NCBI GenBank assembly: GCA_902478605.1
Contig: CABSLQ010000003.1
Coordinates: 6,968-70,967, forward strand
DNA length: 64,000 nucleotides
Origin: an uncultured Oscillospiraceae bacterium
Lineage (GTDB): Bacteria; Bacillota; Clostridia; Oscillospirales; Acutalibacteraceae
Direction: 5' to 3'
The position numbers and the translations under genes were made by a program. Shown piece after piece: positions 8,183 through 16,644 of this stretch (the stretch's first letter is position 1; every line of letters begins with the position of its first letter). The notes beneath the pieces were generated by a model, which made no database searches, had not been told where the DNA came from, and saw only the letters and a program-made list of their open reading frames with translations.

Positions 8183-8678
8183 ATAGTTCTTCTATATAAT
8201 CAAGCGGATTGACCAGGATCACCTGCAGGCCGCGCTGCCGCGCATAGCGGATCGTCTGCAGCGTGCCGCCAGTGCTTCTGCCATCGTGTACCGCAATAAG
8301 GCTTGCGGCCTCCTCCACCATGCGGCGGTTGCGCCGGAGCATACAGCCGTCGGTGTACATCTCCTGCAGACAGTGTATCTCGTCCGCCTGGGCGATAATA
8401 TCCTGATAGAACCGCTTCCAGTCCGCCGGCCACCGCGCGGCCTGCGTGCGGCAGGGCTGAAACCCAATCAACCGCAAATCGGGGTATTCCGCCTTAAGCC
8501 GCAGCACAATGCCCGCCCCCCAAAGATCGGTTCCCATGGCAAGTCCCGTCTGAAACGCCCGGCGGCCGGCCCCAATCTGCCCGCGTATCGCCGTTTCCAG
8601 CGCGGCGAGAAGCAGATCCCGCCGTACGCCCGCCGGCATCTTGTATGGCCGCATACCGCAAATGGTGCATCGCTCCAT
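8181..8678 (-). CDS. SLOG-family protein (DUF1273/YpsA-like)
   Basis: A 165-aa protein of the YpsA branch of the SLOG superfamily. It starts with a Cys pair (MERCTICGMRPYKMP), then shows TGLAMGTDLWGAGIVLRLK, the IGFQPCRTQAARWP segment and the C-terminal SLIAVHDGRSTGGTLQTIRY typical of the family. SLOG folds bind nucleotides or nucleotide-derived ligands. B. subtilis YpsA affects cell division, but no enzyme activity is established. The ATG at 8678 has a GAGGTGG site. It is downstream of a MarR-type regulator on the same strand and might be cotranscribed with it. Confidence 0.82.
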   Translation of the reverse strand: MERCTICGMRPYKMPAGVRRDLLLAALETAIRGQIGAGRRAFQTGLAMGTDLWGAGIVLRLKAEYPDLRLIGFQPCRTQAARWPADWKRFYQDIIAQADEIHCLQEMYTDGCMLRRNRRMVEEAASLIAVHDGRSTGGTLQTIRYARQRGLQVILVNPLDYIEEL

Positions 8679-8806
8679 CCCGCCACCTCACTCTCTGCGT
8701 CTGATCATAGCCGCCTTTTGCCGCCTTGTCAATATTTTTCCGCCGCCGACAGCGAGCCAATCCCGGAATAAGACGTGAATGAGTAAAAGGTCTTCTCGTT
8801 TCGCTG

Positions 8807-9238
8807 TCAGCCGAGGGCATCCATCTGCCCGCGCAGCCGGTCAGCATATCGGCGCAGCAGCTCCATGAGCGCCGCGTGTTCCTCCTCTGACCATCCGCGC
8901 AGCGCCTCCTGTTCCATGACAAGCACCCGATCCACCGTATCCCGGGCAAATGCCTCTCCCTGAGCGGTCAGGCGTACCCTTTTGCTGCGGCGATCGTGGG
9001 CATACGCCATGGCAACCAACCCCTGCACCTCCAGCTTTTTAAGCGCCGAATGAATTGTCTGTTTGGGCAAATGCAGCACGTCCCCCAGCTGCGTCTGGGT
9101 GAGGGGTTCGGTTTCGGTACGCAGCGTATATAAAATCCAGAACTCCCCATCGGACAACCCAAGCCGCCGCGCGATGTTTCCATAAATCTCATCCGTTTCC
9201 TTCATGATCCCGTTGAAGTCGGCCAGCCGTCTGTCCAT
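8807..9238 (-). CDS. MarR family transcriptional regulator
   Basis: A 143-aa winged-helix DNA-binding protein. The core LGLSDGEFWILYTLRTETEP leads into TQTQLGDVLHLPKQTIHSALKKLEVQGLVAMAYAHDRRSKRVRLTAQG, which contains the recognition helix and the wing with the DxRSK motif that defines MarR proteins. It probably acts as a dimer and responds to a small ligand or redox signal that is not evident here. The ATG follows AAAGGACGGTG. It has its own promoter at 9265-9293. Targets may be itself, the SLOG gene, or the oxidoreductase block upstream. Confidence 0.88.
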   Translation of the reverse strand: MDRRLADFNGIMKETDEIYGNIARRLGLSDGEFWILYTLRTETEPLTQTQLGDVLHLPKQTIHSALKKLEVQGLVAMAYAHDRRSKRVRLTAQGEAFARDTVDRVLVMEQEALRGWSEEEHAALMELLRRYADRLRGQMDALG

Positions 9239-9264
9239 CCCTGCACCGTCCTTTCTGTTTTTTC

Positions 9265-9293
9265 ATAATAGTCCGCTTTCAGATAGCTGTCAA
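9265..9293 (-). promoter_or_regulatory. Promoter of the MarR gene
   Basis: Consensus TTGACA (9288-9293), 17-base spacer and TATTAT (9265-9270), minus strand, 27 bases before the ATG. MarR repressors usually bind over such elements, but no clear palindromic operator was found. Confidence 0.7.
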
Positions 9294-9365
9294 CCGTTTT
9301 CTGCTCTTTCCGTAATGCACCAGGAAGTCCGTTGCGCAAATGCAAAACGGAGAAAAGCAGAAAAA

Positions 9366-9392
9366 CGCCGCAGGCGCATGTTCGCCTGCGGC
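9366..9392 (-). terminator. Terminator downstream of the cupin relic
   Basis: A perfect 10-bp stem, GCCGCAGGCG with CGCCTGCGGC and a 6-base loop (9367-9392), is followed on the minus strand by GTTTTTC. It would end transcripts coming from the aldo/keto reductase genes. Confidence 0.75.
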
Positions 9393-9399
9393 AGTTGTT

Positions 9400-9580
9400 T
9401 CATTCCGGTAATCTGCCGTATGCATCGGCATGCATCGGCGGAGACCGGCTCACACCATTCGTTTGACGTTTCCGCACGGCACCGTGCCAGTGCTTGACCC
9501 CGGCGGGGATGACCACCACATCGCCGGGGCCATGGTTTGCCGCCGGGCAGACCTCTCTGTAACAATGACATCATAGGTTT
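9400..9580 (-). pseudogene. Remnant of a small cupin gene
   Basis: On the minus strand the peptide GDVVVIPAGVKHWHGA (about 9478-9525) is a textbook cupin metal-site motif, preceded by EVCPAANHGP. The frame then drifts into non-cupin sequence and stops at 9400-9402. Upstream, YDVIVTE appears in a different frame, so at least one frameshift separates the pieces and no start codon or ribosome-binding site remains. It lies just downstream of two aldo/keto reductases. From memory, clostridial clusters of this kind often include a small cupin gene. The rest of the 9239-9619 stretch holds the MarR promoter and this relic's terminator. Confidence 0.55.
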
Positions 9581-9619
9581 CCGCACGGACGGAAAAGGGG
9601 GAATCGCCGGCAGATACCC

Positions 9620-10465
9620 TTATTTCTGTCCGTCCACATCCGGCACCATTTCCGCATACCGCTTCAACATCTCCGGGGTGCTGGTGTAGTAGCGCTTCTG
9701 CTTGTCCAGCGCGGCGATCTGCGCCATCTCCTCCCCGGTCAGGGAGAAGTCGAACAGGTCGATATTATCCTGGATATGGGCGGGGTTCTTCGAGCCCGGG
9801 ATGACGATATTGCCGTCCTGGATATGCCAGCGCAGGATGATCTGGGCATTGCTCTTTCCGTATTTTTTGCCAAGCGCGGTGAACAGCGGTTCTTCGATCA
9901 GCGCCTTATCCCCATGGCCAAGCGGATACCATGCCTGGGTGGCAATGTTCTCTTCCTTGAGGAACTTTTTCAAACTCTTTTCCTGCGAATAGGGGTGGAT
10001 CTCGGTCTGCAGCAAGGCGGGTTTTACCTCGCAGATGCTTAAAATCTCCCGGATCTGCTCCATCGTAAAGTTGGAAAGGCCGATGGCCCTGACCTTACCC
10101 GCCTGATACGCCTTTTCCATCAGGCGGTAGCCGGCAACATAGTTGCCCGCGGGCTGGTGGATGAGCAGCAGATCGATATAATCGGTATCCAGCCGCTCCA
10201 GCGTCTTTTCCACCGCGTCGGGCTGCTCGTAGAAAGAGGGCCAGAGCTTGGTTTCCAGAAAAATATCCTCCCGCTTCAGGCCCGACTTCTTCATGGCGCG
10301 GCCCACGGCCCGCTCGTTCACATAGGCATTGGCGGTATCAATGAGCCGGTAGCCGCACTGCAGGGCCCGGAGAACGGAAGCCTCCGCCTCGTCCGGGGTG
10401 AGCAGGAAGGTGCCGATACCCGCCATCGGCATGTTTTCTCCGTTGCGCAAGGTTACGTGTTCCAT
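9620..10465 (-). CDS. Aldo/keto reductase (2,5-diketogluconate reductase-like)
   Basis: A 281-aa NADPH-dependent AKR with a TIM-barrel fold. The catalytic tetrad is visible: Asp in RLIDTANAYVNERAVG with its Tyr, Lys in IFLETKLW, and His in YIDLLLIHQP. The cofactor-binding C-terminal part (VIPGSKNPAHIQDNIDLF) is of the small AKR5 type. It reduces a carbonyl compound; the true substrate is unknown. The ATG follows TTAGGAGGAA. It is second in a tandem pair, 29 bases after the next reductase, and presumably cotranscribed and controlled by the LysR gene upstream. Confidence 0.92.
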   Translation of the reverse strand: MEHVTLRNGENMPMAGIGTFLLTPDEAEASVLRALQCGYRLIDTANAYVNERAVGRAMKKSGLKREDIFLETKLWPSFYEQPDAVEKTLERLDTDYIDLLLIHQPAGNYVAGYRLMEKAYQAGKVRAIGLSNFTMEQIREILSICEVKPALLQTEIHPYSQEKSLKKFLKEENIATQAWYPLGHGDKALIEEPLFTALGKKYGKSNAQIILRWHIQDGNIVIPGSKNPAHIQDNIDLFDFSLTGEEMAQIAALDKQKRYYTSTPEMLKRYAEMVPDVDGQK

Positions 10466-10494
10466 TGTACATTCCTCCTAAATATATAATTCTT

Positions 10495-11490
10495 TTAGAC
10501 TGCCTTTGTGACTCCGTAAACAGCGGACATCTCCATGTTGTCCAGCATGTCATCCAGGGCCTTTACTTCACCGGGAGAAAGACGCACATCCGCGGCCCCG
10601 GCGTTTTCCCGCATCCGCTCTTCCTGCCGGGTGCCGGGTATGGGCACGATCCAGGGCTTCTTGCAGAGCATCCAGGCCAGCGAAATCTGCGCCGGGGTGG
10701 CCTCCTTCTCTTCGGCCATACGATGCAGAAGCTCCAATAGTTCCCGGTTCCGGTCGACGGCTTCGTCGGTAAACTGGGGCATCCCCGCCCGGTAGTCGTT
10801 TTTGGCGTCGAAGTGCTCCCCCTTGCCATAGCGGCCGGTGAGGAAACCGTTGGCCATGGGGGAAAAAGCCACCAGTCCCACGCCAAGCTCTTCCAGTACC
10901 GGGAACAGCGGTTCATATTGCCGGGCCATCATGGAATAGCGGTTCTGCACCGCCGTCACGGGGCAGACCGCGTGGGCACGGCGCAGATAATCCGCATTTG
11001 CCTCCGAGATGCCCCAGTGGGTGATCTTGCCCTCCCGTATGAGGTCGGCCATAACGCCCGCCACCTCCTCCGGCGGAACCGCCGGATCGATGCGGTGCTG
11101 AAAATACAGGTCGATGTGATCGGTGCCCAGGCGTTTCAGGGATCCCTCCACCGATTGGCGGATGACTGCGGGACGTGAATCGGGGATCAGCGGCAGCGGT
11201 ACGCGGCCGCTTGTATAATCAAACCGCAGACCGCATTTGGTGGCGATAACCACCTGGTTCCGCACCGGGGCCAACGCTTCGCCCACCAGCCGCTCGTTCA
11301 TGTGCGGATCCGCTGCCGTACCGTAAACCTCGGCGGTATCAAAAAAAGTATAGCCGATTTCCGCGGCCCGGCGCAGCAGGCTGACCGCCTCCTTCTCTCC
11401 AGTCGGCGGGCCGTATGCGTGGGAAAACCCCATACAGCCCAGACCCACGGCGGAAACAGACAAATCCTTTCCTAACCTTCTTGTCTGCAT
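10495..11490 (-). CDS. Aldo/keto reductase (AKR13-like)
   Basis: A 331-aa aldo/keto reductase of the longer class. The N-terminus VSAVGLGCMGFSHAYGPPTG is typical of the YajO/AKR13 group. The active-site Asp and Tyr are in TFFDTAEVYG, Lys in VVIATKCGL, and His in IDLYFQHRID. The C-terminal NADPH site reads IVPIPGTRQEERMRENAGA. It forms a tandem operon with the smaller reductase downstream. The ATG has a GGAGATG site. The two enzymes are not close copies, so they probably act on different carbonyl compounds. Confidence 0.92.
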   Translation of the reverse strand: MQTRRLGKDLSVSAVGLGCMGFSHAYGPPTGEKEAVSLLRRAAEIGYTFFDTAEVYGTAADPHMNERLVGEALAPVRNQVVIATKCGLRFDYTSGRVPLPLIPDSRPAVIRQSVEGSLKRLGTDHIDLYFQHRIDPAVPPEEVAGVMADLIREGKITHWGISEANADYLRRAHAVCPVTAVQNRYSMMARQYEPLFPVLEELGVGLVAFSPMANGFLTGRYGKGEHFDAKNDYRAGMPQFTDEAVDRNRELLELLHRMAEEKEATPAQISLAWMLCKKPWIVPIPGTRQEERMRENAGAADVRLSPGEVKALDDMLDNMEMSAVYGVTKAV

Positions 11491-11626
11491 TTGCTCATCT
11501 CCTTCTGCTATGATTGTAAACCCGCTGTCCGGAAAGCAGAAGTCTCCATTCGTTACGCAGTAAAAACCATAGGGTTATATCTTTTTCCCCGTCCCCGCTT
11601 GTATTCCTATGCATGGTGAATATAGT

Positions 11627-11658
11627 AAAAAATCGAGACATCCGCAGACGTCTCGATT
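11627..11658 (-). terminator. Terminator after the LysR gene
   Basis: Stem AATCGAGAC (11631-11639) pairs with GTCTCGATT (11650-11658), with a 10-base loop and a T6 run on the minus strand. It separates the LysR gene from the aldo/keto reductases. Confidence 0.75.
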
Positions 11659-11697
11659 CGCAATACCATATAGGGAAGGCCGTCGGATTCGTTCCCG

Positions 11698-12591
11698 TCA
11701 GGAAGCGGATACCTTTTCCACCGCCCGCAGGAACCGCTCCACAACAGGAGAAGGCTCCGGGGAATGGAGCAGGCCAAACGGGATCGTATACCCCCAATCC
11801 ACCGGCATAATTTTAAGAAGCGGATGCACATACCGCCAATTTTCAATGGCCATCAGCACGCAGTTGTTGTTTTCGCACTGGTTGAAGACAGACACGTCGT
11901 AAAAATCAAAATCGATAATGTGGATTTGGGGATGATTTTTCCATAGATCGTCCCGCAGTAAATCCACATAATGGCTCCAGTTGCGGCGCATCAGCATCAG
12001 GTTTTCCCCATATAAATCCTGTACGGTCAGCTTGTCCTTCTGGGCCAGTTTGTGATGGATGGATACCGCACAGCAGATGGGCTCCCGCGAAATGCCCAGC
12101 CCCGCGCACTGACGCAGGTTCAGCATGGTCTCGTCAAAGATGCCCGCCACCACGTCGATGTTCTGTCCCAGATTGGCCAGAATTTCCCGGGCGTTTTCCG
12201 GGGTATTCTCAAAAGGGATAAGCTGAAACTTTGTATTGGGGCAGTCCTCCTGCAGCTTGGGCCACAGGTCCACCAGCACCTGCGCCGGGGTCATGGGCGA
12301 CGTGCCAATGCGGATGACGCTGTCCGACTCCTGCATCGCGTTTTTCGCCCGGGTGACCGAGTCACGGCAGTATTGGATGATATACTTGGCATCCTGATAG
12401 AGGGACTGCCCCGCCTTGGTCGGCTGAAGCCCCCGGTGCGTCCGGACAAAAAGCTGCAGGTTCAGGCTTTCCTCCAGCAGATTGATTTGTTTGATGACCG
12501 CCGGCGGGGAAATATACAGGCGCTCCGCCGCCTTATTGAAGCTGCCGGATTCCATCACGCACAGAAACGTTTCCAGCTGAGGATTGTACAT
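11698..12591 (-). CDS. LysR family transcriptional regulator
   Basis: A 297-aa LysR-type regulator. The N-terminal winged helix-turn-helix is clear (ETFLCVMESGSFNKAAERLY, then ISPPAVIKQINLLEESLNLQLF and RTHRGLQPTKAG). The remaining 200 residues form the periplasmic-binding-like effector domain (VIRIGTSPMTPAQ begins it). These proteins usually activate neighbouring genes in response to a small metabolite. The two aldo/keto reductases lie downstream on the same strand, beyond a terminator, and are the likely targets. The ATG has an AGGACGGTGA site. Confidence 0.92.
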   Translation of the reverse strand: MYNPQLETFLCVMESGSFNKAAERLYISPPAVIKQINLLEESLNLQLFVRTHRGLQPTKAGQSLYQDAKYIIQYCRDSVTRAKNAMQESDSVIRIGTSPMTPAQVLVDLWPKLQEDCPNTKFQLIPFENTPENAREILANLGQNIDVVAGIFDETMLNLRQCAGLGISREPICCAVSIHHKLAQKDKLTVQDLYGENLMLMRRNWSHYVDLLRDDLWKNHPQIHIIDFDFYDVSVFNQCENNNCVLMAIENWRYVHPLLKIMPVDWGYTIPFGLLHSPEPSPVVERFLRAVEKVSAS

Positions 12592-12638
12592 GCGATCACC
12601 GTCCTGACTTTTAAAACACCGTTAATCCATCTAAACAT

Positions 12639-12667
12639 ATTGTATTGGGTTTCTTCCGTTTTGTCAA
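12639..12667 (-). promoter_or_regulatory. Promoter of the LysR gene
   Basis: TTGACA (12662-12667), 17-base spacer, TACAAT (12639-12644) on the minus strand, 48 bases before the ATG. Confidence 0.7.
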
Positions 12668-12700
12668 ACTGTTCAGCCAGCCATACAAAACGGGCCGAAG

Positions 12701-12746
12701 AAAAAGCGCCTGCGGGCCGCAATACATGGCCTGCAAGCGCTTTTTT
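12701..12746. terminator. Probable bidirectional terminator
   Basis: An imperfect inverted repeat, AAAAAGCGCCTGCGGGCC and GGCCTGCAAGCGCTTTTTT, is flanked by A and T runs, so it can act on either strand. It lies between the small membrane protein genes and the LysR promoter. Confidence 0.6.
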
Positions 12747-12784
12747 CTCAGAGGCGGAACATAAATGCCCCTGACTATGTACCG

Positions 12785-12910
12785 TCAACGATAGCGAAAA
12801 TCTTCGACCAGCGGCTTATGCCGGACCCCGCGTTCCTTTCTGTACCAGAAGCACAGCGCCGCGACCGCCGCCGCGCACACCGCGGTAAGAACCAGCCAAA
12901 CTCTGCTCAT
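12785..12910 (-). CDS. Small single-span membrane protein
   Basis: A 41-residue frame starting MSRVWLVLTAVCAAAVAALC, then FWYRKERGVRHKPLVEDFRY and a final R. A single hydrophobic helix (about residues 4-23) is followed by a basic cytoplasmic-type tail, so an N-out/C-in topology is likely. An AAGGGATG site lies about 8 bases before the ATG. I do not recognise the family. It lies just downstream of another membrane-protein gene on the same strand and may be cotranscribed with it. Confidence 0.45.
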   Translation of the reverse strand: MSRVWLVLTAVCAAAVAALCFWYRKERGVRHKPLVEDFRYR

Positions 12911-13000
12911 ATCCGCCACATCCCTTCTTTTTATATTCTATGCTTCCCGCCGCAGGGCGGTGCCTGTTTTTTTATCGTCTCTTCCCTTATATTAATTATA

Positions 13001-13387
13001 TTATATCGCCTTATAAAATGCAATGGCCAGTCCCGCCAGCGACAGAATGCCCAGCGCAATCACGCCCGCGGTGAAGCCGACCGTTTCGGTCGTCTGATGC
13101 GCGCTGGCGCCGTCGGACAAATATACCGGCGCTTCCACTACCTGTTCGATCCGATCGGCGGGCGGAAGTGCGGGATCGTCCCCCTGCAAATCCTCCTCCA
13201 TCGGCTCGCCTTCTATTTCGGTAATGACAATCGGCTCGGTGTAGGTGAACACACGTACCACGCGCCCTTCCTCATCGATCCGTTCGCTCCAATAGCCGAC
13301 CTCCTGCGCGCTGGCCATGAGCCCCGCGAAAGAAAACAGCAGCACGAAAGCCAGTACCATCCAAACATATTTACCCATCTTTTTCAC
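13001..13387 (-). CDS. Exported protein with C-terminal membrane anchor, function unknown
   Basis: About 128 aa: an N-terminal signal peptide (MKKMGKYVWMVLAFVLLFSF then AGLMASAQ), an acidic extracellular region of about 70 residues (WSERIDEEGRVVRVFTYTEP is the start), and a C-terminal membrane helix (VGFTAGVIALGILSLAGLAI). A GTG at 13396 overlaps the AAAGGAG site, so the GTG at 13387 with 8-base spacing is the better start. It is probably a small type I membrane protein with an exposed acidic face. The family is not recognised. Confidence 0.7.
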   Translation of the reverse strand: MKKMGKYVWMVLAFVLLFSFAGLMASAQEVGYWSERIDEEGRVVRVFTYTEPIVITEIEGEPMEEDLQGDDPALPPADRIEQVVEAPVYLSDGASAHQTTETVGFTAGVIALGILSLAGLAIAFYKAI

Positions 13388-13563
13388 AGGGGTCACTCCT
13401 TTCCGCCCTCAGGGGGCTTACCTATGCTTATATTGTATACGCCTGTGCCATAAAAAGATACCGCATTTGATTACAAAGCGATGACACTTTTGTGACAATT
13501 TGGCCAAAGAAATGACAAAGCTGTAACACCTGTTCCGGACGGGCAAATCCAATAAAACAAAGG

Positions 13564-13592
13564 TTGTAACTTTACGCATTTTATTATATAAT
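13564..13592 (+). promoter_or_regulatory. Promoter of the cysteine desulfurase-sortase-thiI run
   Basis: TTGTAA (13564-13569), 17-base spacer and TATAAT (13587-13592), about 87 bases before the cysteine desulfurase start. Genes to 21.8 kb on this strand are closely spaced, so this may drive them all. Confidence 0.7.
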
Positions 13593-13678
13593 AGGATAAC
13601 GGCGTTCCCTCTGCACATCTCCGCTTCCACCGGGAAAGGGGTATGCAATCTACAAACGCCGTGCGGAGGAATTCAACC

Positions 13679-14824
13679 TTGAGGCAAGCATATCTGGATA
13701 ACAGCGCTACCACCGCCGTTTGCAGGCCGGCGGCGGATAAGGCCTATGCCATGATGACCGCCTGCTACGGCAACCCCTCTTCCCGGCATGCGGTCGGGTT
13801 TGCGGCGGAACAGGAGCTGCATGCGGCGCGGCGCGCCGTGGCCTCCCTGCTCGCCTGTCCGGCCGAAGCCGTCACCTTCACCTCGGGCGGTACCGAAGCG
13901 AATAACCTGGCCGTGCTCGGCGCGGCCGCGGCCGGCCGCCGGCGCGGGCGCCATCTGGTGACCACCGCCATCGAGCATCCGTCGGTTGCCGCCTGCTTTG
14001 ACGAACTGGAAAAACAGGGATTTGAAGTCACCCGCGTCATGCCCGACGAGGAAGGCGGCATCCCCGCTGAGCGACTCGCGCAGGCCTGCCGGGAAGACAC
14101 GCTCCTTGTCAGCGCCATGCTTGTGGGCAACGAAACCGGCGTGCGCCTCCCCATCGAAGAGGCCGTGCCTCTCATCCGCCGGCGTGCCCCCCTTGCCCTG
14201 ATTCACACCGACGCGGTGCAGGCCGTCGGCCGCCTGCCGGTGCACCCGGCCAAGCTTGGGGTGGACCTTCTCTCGCTGAGCGGGCATAAGCTGCACGCCC
14301 CCAAGGGCGTCGGCGCGCTGTACGTCAGGCCCGGTGTGCGCCTTCTCCCCCGTGCTCTCGGCGGCGGGCAGGAAAAGGGGCTGCGTTCCGGCACCGAACC
14401 GCTTCCCCTCATTGCTGCGCTCGGCGAAGCGATCGCCGCCCTCCCTTCTTTCGAAGAACAGATGCAGCACTACACCGCACTGCGCACCGCATTGCTGGAC
14501 GGCCTGCGGGTTCTGGGCGAGAAAACCGCCGTCGTTCCCCATCTGCCCGCCAAGGGCGTGCCATACATCGTCAACGTCTCCTTCCCCGGCTTCAAAAGCG
14601 AAACGCTGCTGCATTTCCTGGCACAGCGCGGCGTCTCCGTTTCAAGCGGGTCGGCCTGCGCCAAGGGGAAGCAAAGCCCTGTGCTGACCGCGCTGGGCCT
14701 TCCTCCCGCCGAACGGGACAGCGCCCTGCGCATTAGCTTTTGCCGCGACAATACCACGGACGATATTGAGCAGCTTCTGGCCGCTCTGGAAGAGGCCGTC
14801 ACCTCCCTCGTACGTGTAAAATAA
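13679..14824 (+). CDS. nifS: Cysteine desulfurase (NifS/IscS family)
   Basis: A PLP enzyme of about 381 aa that takes sulfur from cysteine to form a persulfide. It opens with AYLDNSATTAVCRPAADK and has the class V aminotransferase landmarks FTSGGTEANNLAV, HTDAVQAVG and SGHKLHAPKGVGALY (PLP Lys about residue 204). The active-site Cys is in SVSSGSACAKGK (about residue 327). The family pattern begins at AYLDN, and the TTG at 13679 has a GGAGGA site 7 bases upstream, so I chose it over ATG 13643. In Bacillus the nifZ-type desulfurase next to thiI feeds s4U formation in tRNA, and thiI lies two genes downstream, so that role is likely. Confidence 0.93.
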   Translation: MRQAYLDNSATTAVCRPAADKAYAMMTACYGNPSSRHAVGFAAEQELHAARRAVASLLACPAEAVTFTSGGTEANNLAVLGAAAAGRRRGRHLVTTAIEHPSVAACFDELEKQGFEVTRVMPDEEGGIPAERLAQACREDTLLVSAMLVGNETGVRLPIEEAVPLIRRRAPLALIHTDAVQAVGRLPVHPAKLGVDLLSLSGHKLHAPKGVGALYVRPGVRLLPRALGGGQEKGLRSGTEPLPLIAALGEAIAALPSFEEQMQHYTALRTALLDGLRVLGEKTAVVPHLPAKGVPYIVNVSFPGFKSETLLHFLAQRGVSVSSGSACAKGKQSPVLTALGLPPAERDSALRISFCRDNTTDDIEQLLAALEEAVTSLVRVK

Positions 14825-14854
14825 CCTGTTTCCCCGAAAGGAAGTGCAGCCGTC

Positions 14855-16624
14855 ATGGCCAACGAAGAAAAGAAATCCGGCGGCATCCCCATGGATGACG
14901 CGATGAAAAACGAATTGGAAGTCCTGCGTCTGATGCAGGAATACCGGACCGGCGGGCGCCGCGCACAATCCGAGGCGAAAACAAACACGCCGGCAGAAAA
15001 CGCCGCCCCTTCTTCCCCGGGCGATACGGCGGCGCAAGCAGAACCCCCGTCTTCGGTTCCGCTGCATACCGCGTCCGTACCCGCCCCTTCTTCTCCTGCT
15101 CCTGGGGCCCCCGCTGCAGCCGCCGCCGCGACGCCGCCGCGGCGTTCCATCAAGGAAATTCTCATCAGCGCGCTGGAAAGCGTCATACCCAAGCGGGGAG
15201 ATGCGCCGCTGGAAATCGTGCGCAAATGCGTGTTCATCGTGGCGCTGCTGGTGCTCATCGGCTCGGTGTCCTACATTATCTATGATATGGTATATATCCC
15301 CGCTAACAACAAGGCGGTATACGACGGCCTGGGCGAATTGTATGACCCCGATCATCCCACTGTGGTCGACCCGCAGTATGAAAACTACCCCTATCCCGAA
15401 GGGATGGACGACGCCTTTAAAAATCTCTATCCGCTCAATACCGATCTGCGCGGCTGGATCACGTATAACGCCACCACCAGCAACGACTTTCTCAAGATCA
15501 ACTATCCTATCCTCTATTCGGGAGATAACGAGAAATACCTGACCCAAGACTTTTACGGCAATACTCTCAACAAAAACGGCGCCCTTTTCTTTGACGAGCG
15601 CAACACCATCGAAAGCCCTGACGATTATAATAAAGTTCTCATCGTTTACGGACATAATATGGCCAGCGGCCAGATGTTCTCCGGTTTGAATAAATTTATA
15701 AACAGCGTCAACAATGTGCGCGCCGCCCCCCTCATCACCATGAATACCCTGTATGAGCGAAACCAGTATAAGGTGTTTGCCGTCGTCATGGTGGACAACG
15801 AGGAACAAAACCAGCGCTATCGCTTCAACTACCTGCGTACCCAGTTCAGCAGCGACGACGATTTTCTCAATTATATCAACGAGATCCGCGCCCGTTCGAT
15901 GTACGATTACAACAGCGTGGACGTGAACGCCGATGACGAGCTGCTTGTGCTTTCCACCTGTACGAGTAAACGGGTGCTCGGCGACGGCCGCCTGGCTGTG
16001 ATCGCCCGCCGCGTGCGGGAGGGCGAATCCACCTCGGTGGACACCCGCGCTATTCTCAAAAACGACGATGTCATCATGCCTTACGCCTGGTATACCAAGC
16101 AGGATCTGGAGCCTCATCCCTTCTATACCGATTCGAGCTATACCATCCCGCTGGCCACCGTGACCTCGCCTTCGACCAGCACCACCATCGGCAGCGGAAT
16201 CGGTACGCTCCCCACCGGTGATTCGACCTCCACCGACAGCACCACGCAGAACACCGGCACTATCCGTCCGGGAGATACAACCGGTTCAGCCACTACAAGC
16301 GGCACCACTTCCGGCACCACGACGCCGACCACGCCGCCCACCACTCCTACAGGTGGTGAAAATACCACCACATCGACTGCGCCGCCCGCCACAGGCGGGG
16401 ATACCACCACGTCGACCAGCGATACCACACCGTCGAGCGACACGACACCTTCCAGTGACACCACACCATCAAGCGACACCACCCCCTCCAGTGACACCAC
16501 ACCGTCGAGCGACACGGCCCCGACGGAGGATACCACGCCGACGAGTGATACCCCGCCAAGCGAGACGGAGCCTTCGGTTGAACCTTCTGCCGAGGATACC
16601 CAGCCGGCCGCCGTGGAAGAATAA
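14855..16624 (+). CDS. Class B-type sortase with Thr/Ser/Pro-rich C-terminal tail
   Basis: 589 aa. Residues 1-120 are a disordered, Ala/Pro-rich cytoplasmic region; about 126-148 is the membrane helix (VFIVALLVLIGSVSYIIYDM); about 170-415 is the sortase barrel; about 430-589 is a Thr/Ser/Pro/Asp tail with five near-exact DTTPSS repeats. The catalytic set is intact: His267 in IVYGHNM, Cys369 in LSTCTSK and Arg379 in GDGRLAVIA. The class B assignment comes from the overall pattern. Such enzymes join proteins to peptidoglycan or to each other, yet no LPXTG-type substrate is visible here. It sits between nifS and thiI, 14-30 bases from each. A paralogue lacking all three catalytic residues lies downstream in the CinA fusion. 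Confidence 0.9.
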   Translation: MANEEKKSGGIPMDDAMKNELEVLRLMQEYRTGGRRAQSEAKTNTPAENAAPSSPGDTAAQAEPPSSVPLHTASVPAPSSPAPGAPAAAAAATPPRRSIKEILISALESVIPKRGDAPLEIVRKCVFIVALLVLIGSVSYIIYDMVYIPANNKAVYDGLGELYDPDHPTVVDPQYENYPYPEGMDDAFKNLYPLNTDLRGWITYNATTSNDFLKINYPILYSGDNEKYLTQDFYGNTLNKNGALFFDERNTIESPDDYNKVLIVYGHNMASGQMFSGLNKFINSVNNVRAAPLITMNTLYERNQYKVFAVVMVDNEEQNQRYRFNYLRTQFSSDDDFLNYINEIRARSMYDYNSVDVNADDELLVLSTCTSKRVLGDGRLAVIARRVREGESTSVDTRAILKNDDVIMPYAWYTKQDLEPHPFYTDSSYTIPLATVTSPSTSTTIGSGIGTLPTGDSTSTDSTTQNTGTIRPGDTTGSATTSGTTSGTTTPTTPPTTPTGGENTTTSTAPPATGGDTTTSTSDTTPSSDTTPSSDTTPSSDTTPSSDTTPSSDTAPTEDTTPTSDTPPSETEPSVEPSAEDTQPAAVEE

Positions 16625-16644
16625 CACAAAGGAACGGAAACTAC

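Noticed and set aside
16420..16530. Tandem DNA repeat near the end of the sortase gene
   Set aside because: The repeats are in frame and encode DTTPSS units of the surface tail; this is a coding low-complexity region rather than a separate repeat element.
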